Of a stretch of 22,053 nucleotides of DNA, positions 16,122 to 22,053 are shown in pieces (position 1 is the first letter of the stretch; every line of letters begins with the position of its first letter). The stretch lies in assembly GCA_016935955.1 (NCBI GenBank), contig JAFGPY010000399.1:1-22053 (forward strand), given 5' to 3'. Below the pieces are notes generated by a model, which was not told the origin of the DNA, made no database searches, and saw only the letters and a program-made list of their open reading frames with translations. This DNA is from Planctomycetota bacterium (GTDB lineage: Bacteria > Planctomycetota > Phycisphaerae > FEN-1346 > JAACEH01). The position numbers and the translations under genes are program-made.

Positions 16122-17271
16122 CGTCAGCCCTCCTGCCGTACAGTATGATCAGCGCCAGATCGCTCGTGCCCCAGATCTGGCGTAACTCGTCCGCAAGCTC
16201 GCCGTGGCGGCGATGGCCCACCGCGTCGCGCAGCAATCCCGTCTCGCCGTCGACCATCGTCCGGGCCACCAGGTCCATCCGTCGCCGTCCGGCCGTCGTC
16301 AGGTCGTACACGTCGCACAGCGCCGCCGCGGCCGACGGCAACATCAAGAGCTGCGTGTCCTCGAAGTCCTTCCGCGATTCGCGCGACCAGTCCAGGTTGC
16401 CGTGCTCGTCGGTGATGTCGTCGAGAGTCCGCAGGCTCTCGGCCAACATGCCGCGAAGCGCTTCCGTCGGCCGCGCACGGTACAGCGGCTCCAGGTACAG
16501 GGCCGTCATCGCCTGGTAGAGAATCGTTTCGGCCGTGTGCACCTCGCGGCTGCCGAGCCACTCGATGTAGATCCACCAGCCCGGCACGTGACGGCCGAAG
16601 CTCTCGACCATGTTTCGTTCGAACGTGGCCGCCCGGTCCGCCAGTTCCGGCTGCCCGAGAATCGTCGCCGCGCGGCAATAGGCCGTCACGGCCAGGGCGT
16701 TGCCGTTCAGCACGTCGATCTTCTGGTAGTCGGCTGTACGCCGGTCCTCGGGATGCTCCGGATCGCCGGCCCGCTTCTGGATGATCCCGGGATACGCCGG
16801 CTGCTCCATCGTCTTCAGATAATCGATCGCCCGCCGCGTCGACGCCTCGATGCCGCGGCGCACGTCCTGCGGCAGTTCGGAAACCTGGGTCCAGAACCAG
16901 TAATAGGTGTCGAGCACCGTCCCGAGGTCCACCTGGTCGATCTCGTGCTGGCCGTAGTTCCAGACGAAGTGGCCCTGCGGGGCCTGCCTCGCGAACGCGT
17001 GCCGCAACATCGCCAGTCCTGTTTCCAGGTGCTTGTCGCTGCCGGTTTCCAGGTGGCTGACCAGGTAGCCCAGGGCCACGTCGCACGTCAACCGGCTGGA
17101 CGGCGGCGTGTCGCTCGACACCGGCAGCCGCGCCATGGCCGGCAACGATCCGTACGGCAACCAGGCCCGCTTCCCGTCGCGAACGATGCGATTGTCGTAA
17201 TAGGCGAGCAACCCTTCCAGCACCGGTCCCGCCGCTTGCCGCATGGCCCGCAGGTTCTCTATCGTTGACAT
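16105..17271 (-). CDS. Unrecognised protein, probable alpha-helical barrel enzyme
   Basis: This 388-residue protein has no signal peptide or membrane segment, so it is probably cytoplasmic. The sequence is a series of amphipathic helices of similar length with aromatic and acidic turns (HFVWNYGQHEIDQVDLGTV, TYYWFWTQV, DVLNGNALAVTAYCRAATIL, ETILYQAMTALYLEPLY). That pattern resembles (alpha/alpha)6 barrels such as GH88/GH105, epimerases and uronate-processing enzymes. I cannot name a family or a catalytic pair. ATG 17271 is preceded by AGGAG seven bases upstream. It shares 17 bases with the downstream acetyltransferase gene, which suggests a two-gene unit acting on a common, perhaps carbohydrate, substrate. 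The fold is a guess from helix periodicity. Confidence 0.7.
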   Translation of the reverse strand: MSTIENLRAMRQAAGPVLEGLLAYYDNRIVRDGKRAWLPYGSLPAMARLPVSSDTPPSSRLTCDVALGYLVSHLETGSDKHLETGLAMLRHAFARQAPQGHFVWNYGQHEIDQVDLGTVLDTYYWFWTQVSELPQDVRRGIEASTRRAIDYLKTMEQPAYPGIIQKRAGDPEHPEDRRTADYQKIDVLNGNALAVTAYCRAATILGQPELADRAATFERNMVESFGRHVPGWWIYIEWLGSREVHTAETILYQAMTALYLEPLYRARPTEALRGMLAESLRTLDDITDEHGNLDWSRESRKDFEDTQLLMLPSAAAALCDVYDLTTAGRRRMDLVARTMVDGETGLLRDAVGHRRHGELADELRQIWGTSDLALIILYGRRADDAASA

Positions 17272-17312
17272 GGCATGGCTCCTGACGTTGCCCCGAACAA
17301 TCGGAAGCCGCC

Positions 17313-17340
17313 CATTATCATCTTTCGTACTGCCTTGGCA
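17313..17340 (-). promoter_or_regulatory. Candidate promoter of the helical-barrel/acetyltransferase pair
   Basis: On the minus strand TTGCCA (17340-17335) and GATAAT (17318-17313) are 16 bases apart. The start site would be near 17306, about 35 bases before the ATG at 17271. Position and spacing are good, while the -35 box is a partial match. Confidence 0.4.
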
Positions 17341-17364
17341 AGAGGGAAGGGCACTGTACCGTCA

Positions 17365-17380
17365 GTTCAAGTTTTTGAAC
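17365..17380. terminator. Small hairpin after the reverse transcriptase gene
   Basis: GTTCAA and TTGAAC form a perfect 6-bp stem around GTTT, 19 bases after the RT stop codon on the minus strand. There is no following U run, so intrinsic termination is doubtful. It could mark the 3' end of the RT transcript or be chance. Confidence 0.3.
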
Positions 17381-17399
17381 GAAACCTGGTAGCAAGAAC

Positions 17400-19298
17400 T
17401 CACTTGAGCTTGCTGTTGATCTTCGCCAGCCGCACTTTCTCTTGTCGTGTTCTGGCAAAGCGGGCGAAGACCTTGCAGTCGGATTGTGCCGTGGACTTGA
17501 GCTTGCGAGAACGCGTCTGCGAGATCAGTTCCAGTTGCAACCATGCTCGGACGTCGTAATACCTTCCGGCTCTAGGCCATCGCGTTCGCTGGTTCTTATA
17601 GTTGCCGATTTGATCAACGGTGCCCTTGAGTAAGTCTCCGAGGAAGCGTGATAGCTTCGCAACATCTTCGCTGGGGTGGCCAATCAACTTGGCTTGGACC
17701 ACTGGGAGTGAATCCGCATCCTTTGCTGCGACACAGGCGAGCCACGCCCTAGCCACGGAGGGCGGTAGCAACCGTGCTTCTTCTTCAGAGAACAGCTTCA
17801 TAAGTGTCGTCGCACTTAGGCCAAACCAATACAAGCAAATCACGGCGGATGCTTTACCGTATGCATTCTTGCTGTGCCCCTTAGCTGTTCCCCTCACAAA
17901 AGTCTTCGCCATCGATCGGATACGACTAGCTAGTGCGCGTGATGCATCCAACAGCAAACACGCCTCGAAGAAGTTCGCCTCAGTCGCCTCGAACAGGCAC
18001 TCCCCACTGACGCGATAATCCTCAAAAAGGTTAAGTAGTTTCTGACCCTCATTGCGGCTAGCCAGGGAGTGGAAGATGCGCGCATCCAAGTGCGGGTATT
18101 CGACCAAGTCGCTGCGCATTCGATGGTCCATTACTGCAGAACTGACTTTGGGGGCGAGTCCGTAGAGCCGCTTCAATATCTTGTCCCAATGTCCTTCGCC
18201 TGCAGTGGGCAGGTTGCTAACCTTTCCCCACAGGGCCTCAAATGCTTCCTGGCCACCGGACAACGTGGCTGAGCGATTCTTGGCATACATCTCTTCCCAC
18301 TGCGTGATTCTCTCATTCGCCTCTAGATGAAAGTGTTTCGCTACCTCATTGGGGCTCAGAAAGACGGTCTTGCTGGCATTCAGCGTCAGTCGTTGTGATG
18401 ACAATGAACGCGTGAGACTATTGACAAGTCGTCGTGCACTTGCTGGTGACTCTGCCCCAATATTCTGGTCATCCATCCAACGTGCATAGTTGGTCTCCCC
18501 AACCATCTCCACTATTCGCCTGTCATGCTCAAACAGGAAAACATGAGCTAGTTGGCGTGAGCAGTCGTATTCGTCTACTGGGATGCCAATCCCTGGATTG
18601 GGCGAATGGCCCGCTGAAGGTTTCAGTGCCTCAAGAAGCCTGCCAAGGAGACCAACGGCCTTACGTGGAAGTCCGAGGGGGGCTAGGTATTCAAGAAGCA
18701 GTTGGTGCGATATCGAGTCGAAGTAGTTGGTGATATCCGTCACGACCAGTATCTCATAGGGTCGGGACATGAGAGTGCGAGTCCGATACTCGTTAAACCG
18801 CATCCAAATGTCAAAGAATCTTAGGTAGGGATCATCCTTTAAATCAAAGGTCTTGCCTACCGGTGTACTGCTATGACGTCGCGAGAAAAACGTGCCTTCC
18901 ACCTTGGATGGGAGGGCCAACTCCAGTGTCACATCCGAGACTCGCCGGTAGACAATAGCATCCCGGATGTTGGGAATTGTAACTGTCCTGTACGACCCAT
19001 GGGACTTTGCCAACTCGTACCGCGAAGGAGCCGACGGTAGATAAACGCCCTCCATGATACTTCTCTGGAGATAAGGAAGGGTAGCGTCAATTGTGACTGC
19101 CCAATCCATCCAGTCCACGGCGTCTCTGATGGTGTGTTGCCTTGCTTCTCTTCGGACGGCCCTCCATGTCGCTCTGAGGTTTTGCAGGGAGAACAACTCT
19201 CGGAACCGCTTTTCGTCATCTACAGCACGTGACGAAGGAGCAGTGGCTTTCCTGCGTTGCCTCTTGGGAGTCTTCGCCTTCCTTGGGGCACCAGTCAC
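17400..19298 (-). CDS. Reverse transcriptase of the unknown-group / defence-associated type
   Basis: This is a 632-residue protein from GTG 19298, chosen because GGAGG lies seven bases upstream; a TTG start at 19400 adds 34 residues without such a site. After a basic tail (KTPKRQRRKA) come the RT motifs: IPNIRDAIVYRRV (about 108-120), motif A VVTDITNYFDSI with Asp188 and Asp194, motif B GIPVDEYDCSRQLAH (about 238-252), and motif C WMDD with Asp276-Asp277. All catalytic aspartates are present. The GxPVxxxxSRxLA form of motif B and the RWMDD form of motif C are those of UG/Abi-type RTs, several of which defend against phage (DRT systems). The remaining 340 residues are helical and match no maturase, Cas1 or DGR partner. 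GC is about 50% against about 70% in neighbours (one line of each counted), suggesting transfer. The DRT subtype is unknown. Confidence 0.88.
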   Translation of the reverse strand: MTGAPRKAKTPKRQRRKATAPSSRAVDDEKRFRELFSLQNLRATWRAVRREARQHTIRDAVDWMDWAVTIDATLPYLQRSIMEGVYLPSAPSRYELAKSHGSYRTVTIPNIRDAIVYRRVSDVTLELALPSKVEGTFFSRRHSSTPVGKTFDLKDDPYLRFFDIWMRFNEYRTRTLMSRPYEILVVTDITNYFDSISHQLLLEYLAPLGLPRKAVGLLGRLLEALKPSAGHSPNPGIGIPVDEYDCSRQLAHVFLFEHDRRIVEMVGETNYARWMDDQNIGAESPASARRLVNSLTRSLSSQRLTLNASKTVFLSPNEVAKHFHLEANERITQWEEMYAKNRSATLSGGQEAFEALWGKVSNLPTAGEGHWDKILKRLYGLAPKVSSAVMDHRMRSDLVEYPHLDARIFHSLASRNEGQKLLNLFEDYRVSGECLFEATEANFFEACLLLDASRALASRIRSMAKTFVRGTAKGHSKNAYGKASAVICLYWFGLSATTLMKLFSEEEARLLPPSVARAWLACVAAKDADSLPVVQAKLIGHPSEDVAKLSRFLGDLLKGTVDQIGNYKNQRTRWPRAGRYYDVRAWLQLELISQTRSRKLKSTAQSDCKVFARFARTRQEKVRLAKINSKLK

Positions 19299-19439
19299 GA
19301 TTTGCCTCCGACCCCTTCGTCCGCTATGGGACCTTGTGCTCGGATCTCGTGTCCGCTCCGCATGCGTACAGAATGGGGGACCACCTTGTCCCGCACGCAA
19401 TCGAAGACATCAATTGCACACCGGCCAGGCCCCACCACA
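19299..19439 (-). ncRNA. Structured leader of the reverse transcriptase transcript (possible RT-associated RNA)
   Basis: From the predicted start near 19439 to the RT GTG there are about 140 transcribed bases without a gene. The first part folds well on the minus strand. An outer stem pairs GGGGCC (19433-19428) with GGTCCCC (19382-19376, one bulged U). Inside it, GTGTGCAAT pairs with ATTGCGTGC (about 19393-19421, three G-U pairs). Several defence RTs (for example DRT2 and DRT9) use an RNA encoded immediately upstream, so the position is suggestive. It may simply be a 5' untranslated region. Confidence 0.35.
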
Positions 19440-19445
19440 TAGATT

Positions 19446-19473
19446 AGGATACCCGTCGATGTGTGGGTGTCAA
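19446..19473 (-). promoter_or_regulatory. Strong sigma70-type promoter for the reverse transcriptase
   Basis: On the minus strand a perfect TTGACA (19473-19468) and TATCCT (19451-19446) are 16 bases apart. The start would be about 19439. It is one of the two perfect -35 matches I found in the window and the only recognisable promoter upstream of this gene, so the RT probably has its own transcription unit. Confidence 0.65.
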
Positions 19474-19535
19474 GGGGCGTTCCTTCTAGAGGCCGGAGGT
19501 GCAGACTAGCCTGAGGACGTGGGTGGCACGGTTTT

Positions 19536-19554
19536 GTCACGCATGACTTATTTG
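19536..19554 (+). repeat. Direct repeat copy 1, GTCACG-N4-ACTTATTTG
   Basis: GTCACG, four variable bases and ACTTATTTG occur here and again at 19718-19736, so 15 of 19 positions are identical. Both copies are preceded by a short T-rich run (TTTT, TTTGTTA). The copies are 182 bases apart and flank the two palindromic repeats. Confidence 0.6.
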
Positions 19555-19614
19555 TTGCTTGTTGTGCTATCCAGTCTGTCTGGGCAGGATTATCGGTGCG
19601 GTGCCCGGCGGCCC

Positions 19615-19639
19615 GAGAGTTAACCTCCCTTAACATTGT
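19615..19639 (+). repeat. GTTAAC repeat, copy A
   Basis: GAGAGTTAACCTCCCTTAAC followed by ATTGT matches copy B (19691-19715) at 20 of 25 positions in direct orientation. It contains two TTAAC half sites ten bases apart, about one helical turn. It is followed by GTCAC, as is copy B. It may be a binding site for a regulator or recombinase. Confidence 0.65.
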
Positions 19640-19690
19640 CACACCTGGGCGGCCACGAAGGCCTGTAATGGTACTGAGAAGGCCGATTTT

Positions 19691-19715
19691 GAAAGTTAAC
19701 CTGGGTTAACTTTGT
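19691..19715 (+). repeat. GTTAAC repeat, copy B (22-base near-perfect palindrome)
   Basis: Bases 19692-19713 form an inverted repeat of 10 bp with a 2-base centre: AAAGTTAACC-TG-GGTTAACTTT. This is the geometry of a dimeric repressor operator. A third GTTAAC half site lies at 19724-19729. Copy B lies about 220 bases upstream of the RT promoter and 345 bases upstream of the hydrolase ATG, so it is not obvious which gene, if either, it controls. Confidence 0.7.
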
Positions 19716-19717
19716 TA

Positions 19718-19736
19718 GTCACGGTTAACTTATTTG
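19718..19736 (+). repeat. Direct repeat copy 2, GTCACG-N4-ACTTATTTG
   Basis: This is the second copy of the motif at 19536-19554, here touching copy B of the palindromic repeat. Its four variable bases (GTTA) create the extra GTTAAC half site. The nested arrangement suggests duplicated protein-binding sites rather than chance. Confidence 0.6.
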
Positions 19737-19885
19737 GACAGGCCCCTGGCGGCATGGAAACAGGGTTTGTCGAGGTGCGTGCTGCCCTATGGGGTCGCCG
19801 CGGCTGTCGCGTTTGGCCTGCGCGCACACGCACGTTTTGGGTCGATTCCGGTCAAAAAGGGCGCGAAAACGGGGCGGTTTGGCCT

Positions 19886-19913
19886 TTGACTGGGCCCCCC
19901 GGGCAGGTAGCAT
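19886..19913 (+). promoter_or_regulatory. Weak candidate promoter for the family 2 hydrolase
   Basis: TTGACT (19886-19891) and TAGCAT (19908-19913) are 16 bases apart. Transcription would start near 19920, just before the hairpin at 19924-19942. That leaves a leader of about 140 bases before the ATG at 20061. The -10 box is poor, so this is only a possibility. Confidence 0.25.
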
Positions 19914-20060
19914 GCCGGATGTGGCCGCTCCGTGCGAGCGGCAAGACGTCACCGCGATGCCGGCGCATCTACCGAACCTGCAAGACGATACGTCCTGAAT
20001 GCCCACCCGCAGGCGAACGAGGCGAGAGAGTCTGTGGCCCGTATCAGGGGAGAGGACGCG

Positions 20061-22053
20061 ATGAATCGGACGGTCGTCGTGTTTTTTGTTTTTGTCACGC
20101 TGGTTGCGGGCTGCGCGGCCAAAAAGGCGGAGCCCGAGCGGCTGATGCTGGATCACTATCGCGAGGCCCAGTCGTTGGCCGGCTCGTGGCTGATAGTGCC
20201 GGAGCACGGTGACGAAGAGATGTGGCGGCTGCTGAGGCAGGCCGAGTCGGAGGTGCCCTGGAAGGCCGTGGAGGTGCCGGGCGGCAATCTGCTCCGGCCC
20301 GACGACCCGAGCAAGCCCGGGGCGGGCAAGGCGGTCCAGGAACTGGCGAAAGAGACCGCCTGCGTCTGGATTCGCCGCCGGTTCAACGTTACGGCCGAGC
20401 GGGCGGCGCGCGACGCGGTGCTGAAGTGGGGCGGCATTCGATTCGGGGCCACGGCGTGGATTAACGGCACGTTGCTCGGACATCACCCGACGGTCGGGCC
20501 GAATACGGTTCTGGTGCCCAAGGGCACGCTTCACGAGGGCGGGAACGAGATCGTCCTGAAGGTCCTGGGCTGGAACGGCGTGCCGAAGAGCGCCAGCGGC
20601 TACCCGCTCATCCCCGTGGGCGGCGCGACGCAGAGCTGGGGCGGCAAGGGACCGGCCGTCTACCAGGACATCTGGCTGGAGTTCTACGACCGCGTCTATC
20701 TGCGGCACGTGTTGGCCATGCCGAACGTCAGCGACGGCACGGTGACGTTCCGCATCGGCCTCGACGGTGCCGGGAAGTTGCCCGACACGGTCAATCTGAA
20801 TGTGCTGGTCTATTCGCGCAGAGACCAGATGCCTCTGGCTGGCGGAGGGATCGGCGTCAAGGTACGCGGTAATCGACCGACGGCGGAGATCACCTGCAGA
20901 CTCCGCCGTCCCGCACTCTGGACGCCGCAGACGCCTTTCCTCTATCACGCATCTGTGCAGGTCAACGACGGGCACACGAGCTGCGACGAGATGTGGCTGA
21001 GGTTTGGCATGCGGCAAGTGACCGTCGAAGGCGGGCACTTCAGCTTGAACGGCAAGCCGCTGTGGCTTCGCGGGTCGAACCTGGTCAACGAGTGGCTCTG
21101 GGGCGAGAAGTTCGACCGGAACGCCAAGCAGTACATCATCGACGAGGCCCGGTCGATGAACCTGAACTGTTTCCGCACTCACACGCAGCCACCGACCACC
21201 AAGTGGCTCGACATCGCCGACCGCTACGGCATGATGATCCTGGCCGAATTCCCCTTGCTCTACAACCACGCCGACTTCAAGTACACGCCCGAGGAGTACG
21301 AGGTTCTGCATGCCAATGCCATGATCGACGCCGAGGGCTGGATCACCAAGCTCTGGAACCATCCGTCGGTTGTCATGTGGGTGCTGTCGAACGAATCGCG
21401 ACACGACAACGAGTGGGAATCGGGGCCGTACTACCGGCATGCCAAGGCCCTGGATCCCACGCGGCTCTGCATGAGGACGGGCGAGGTGAAAGTGGGCACG
21501 CCCGACATCGCCGACCAGCACACCTGCTTCAACGTGGTTCGCGGGGCCGAAGGGCAACTGCTCGTGGACATGGCCAACCTGATGGCCGACAAGGACCCCG
21601 ACCGTCCGCTGACCAACACAGAATACATGAACCACATGTGGGACCCGTCCGTCCGTTTCCTCGGCAGCGAGAAGCACGCGGACATGCCGCTGGAGTACGC
21701 CGGCATCGCGACCGAGCACACCGAGGCCATGCGGCGGCTCGCGTTCGATTGCCTGTTGCCCTACATGTACGCCGGCTGGACGCGGCTGCGCGGGGCGATG
21801 AATTGGCGCGACGATTACCCCACGCCCATGGCCGCGGCCCTGCACAGTTCGATGGCCCCCGTGCTGGCCAGCCTCGACCTGTTCGACTCCAACCACGTGT
21901 CCGGCGATACGCTTCACGTGCCGATCATGCTGATCAACGAAACCCACGGCGAGGTATCGGGCAAGCTCGACCTCTACATTACGCCGCGTCATCCGCTCTA
22001 CGTGCCCGACGCCCAAGCCCTTGCCGCCGCCGTGTGGCGTGAGTCGCAGGACG
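20061..22053 (+). CDS. Lipoprotein glycoside hydrolase family 2 enzyme (3' end missing)
   Basis: The frame is open for 664 codons to the window edge, so the gene is truncated by the window, not broken. ATG 20061 follows GGGGAGAGG. Residues 1-18 are a lipoprotein signal with lipobox LVAGC (Cys18), so the enzyme is anchored to a membrane. Domains in order: a GH2 jelly-roll sugar-binding domain (about 60-215, with WINGTLLGHH and WGGKGPAVYQDIWLE), an immunoglobulin-like domain (about 215-325), then a TIM barrel from FSLNGKPLWLRGSN. The GH2 signature NHPSVVMWVLSNES holds the likely acid/base Glu445, and NTEY holds the likely nucleophile Glu521; both are present. GH2 enzymes include beta-galactosidases, mannosidases and glucuronidases; substrate cannot be told. 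The gene stands alone on the plus strand, divergent from the RT, with normal high GC. Confidence 0.9.
   Translation, partial: MNRTVVVFFVFVTLVAGCAAKKAEPERLMLDHYREAQSLAGSWLIVPEHGDEEMWRLLRQAESEVPWKAVEVPGGNLLRPDDPSKPGAGKAVQELAKETACVWIRRRFNVTAERAARDAVLKWGGIRFGATAWINGTLLGHHPTVGPNTVLVPKGTLHEGGNEIVLKVLGWNGVPKSASGYPLIPVGGATQSWGGKGPAVYQDIWLEFYDRVYLRHVLAMPNVSDGTVTFRIGLDGAGKLPDTVNLNVLVYSRRDQMPLAGGGIGVKVRGNRPTAEITCRLRRPALWTPQTPFLYHASVQVNDGHTSCDEMWLRFGMRQVTVEGGHFSLNGKPLWLRGSNLVNEWLWGEKFDRNAKQYIIDEARSMNLNCFRTHTQPPTTKWLDIADRYGMMILAEFPLLYNHADFKYTPEEYEVLHANAMIDAEGWITKLWNHPSVVMWVLSNESRHDNEWESGPYYRHAKALDPTRLCMRTGEVKVGTPDIADQHTCFNVVRGAEGQLLVDMANLMADKDPDRPLTNTEYMNHMWDPSVRFLGSEKHADMPLEYAGIATEHTEAMRRLAFDCLLPYMYAGWTRLRGAMNWRDDYPTPMAAALHSSMAPVLASLDLFDSNHVSGDTLHVPIMLINETHGEVSGKLDLYITPRHPLYVPDAQALAAAVWRESQD

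Larger units (their letters stand above)
19474..20060. other. Gene-free region between RT promoter and hydrolase gene
   Basis: About 590 bases between divergent genes hold no credible coding frame. Open frames here are arginine- and glycine-rich and lack ribosome-binding sites. The RT-proximal half (to about 19740) is richer in A and T and carries the GTTAAC repeats listed separately. The hydrolase-proximal half is GC-rich. It holds a 7-bp hairpin at 19924-19942 (GCCGCTC, GAGCGGC) and a weak promoter candidate before it. Confidence 0.6.

Noticed and set aside
17400..19298. RT as part of a diversity-generating retroelement acting on the C-type lectin gene at the left edge
   Set aside because: C-type lectin folds are classic targets, but motif B here is not the [LIV]GxxxSQ form, the protein is too long, the genes are about 17 kb apart and no template/variable repeat pair is visible.
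19295..19642. Minus-strand 115-codon frame upstream of the RT
   Set aside because: It spans the RT promoter and leader, has no recognisable domain and ends only just past the RT start; the leader explanation is simpler.
17275..19740. Group II intron or retron
   Set aside because: No intron domain V-like hairpin or maturase/endonuclease domain follows the RT, and no VTG motif or obvious msr/msd pair is seen.
19712..20212. Plus-strand 166-codon frame
   Set aside because: Low-quality composition, no ribosome-binding site, and it runs out of frame through the signal peptide of the hydrolase.
19725..22016. Minus-strand open frame of 763 codons
   Set aside because: Antisense to the family 2 hydrolase, which has a signal peptide and both catalytic glutamates.
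1..22053. CRISPR array or insertion sequence
   Set aside because: No regularly spaced identical repeats and no transposase gene or terminal inverted repeats with target duplications were seen on reading both strands.

Overview
The window looks like a high-GC chromosomal segment of a planctomycete, probably from the Phycisphaerae/Sedimentisphaerales side. This is inference from three things: a PEP-CTERM protein, a planctomycete-style type II secretion cluster with long acidic inserts, and a secreted family 2 glycoside hydrolase. No rRNA or complete tRNA is present to confirm it.

Layout. (1) 1-974 is the right end of a lower-GC accessory element. It carries the 3' part of a C-type-lectin PEP-CTERM gene and a gene-poor stretch. 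It ends exactly at a detached tRNA 3' end (T arm, acceptor strand and CCA), which is followed by a rho-independent terminator; together these look like an attachment site. (2) 1059-13622, minus strand, is a nearly complete type II secretion (T2SS) locus in the order gspC-like, D, E, F, G, H, I, J, K, L, M. Spacing is tight and often overlapping from G to M. A divergent lipoprotein gene on the plus strand sits between gspC-like and gspD. Its start codon overlaps the gspD start codon, and a consensus promoter for it lies inside the gspD signal-peptide codons. (3) 13861-17271, minus strand, holds an aspartase/class II fumarase family lyase, a hexapeptide-repeat acetyltransferase, and an unrecognised, probably helical-barrel protein that overlaps the acetyltransferase gene. 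A pair of perfect tandem hairpins follows the lyase. (4) 17400-19298, minus strand, is a lone reverse transcriptase of the 'unknown group'/defence-associated type. It has lower GC than its neighbours, its own strong promoter, a structured leader of about 140 nt, and an upstream cluster of GTTAAC-containing repeats. (5) 20061 to the right edge, plus strand, is an outer-membrane-type lipoprotein glycoside hydrolase of family 2, cut by the window end.

How it works together. The T2SS genes encode an export machine: secretin D, inner-membrane C/L/M/F, ATPase E and pseudopilins G-K. It could carry folded hydrolases across the outer membrane, and the lipoprotein beside gspD is a candidate accessory factor or pilotin. 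The reverse transcriptase with its leader and repeat cluster is the best candidate for a poorly described system: a probable phage-defence RT with a possible associated RNA. The longest overlapping reading frames in other frames (up to 843 codons) are GC-rich shadows and are left out.
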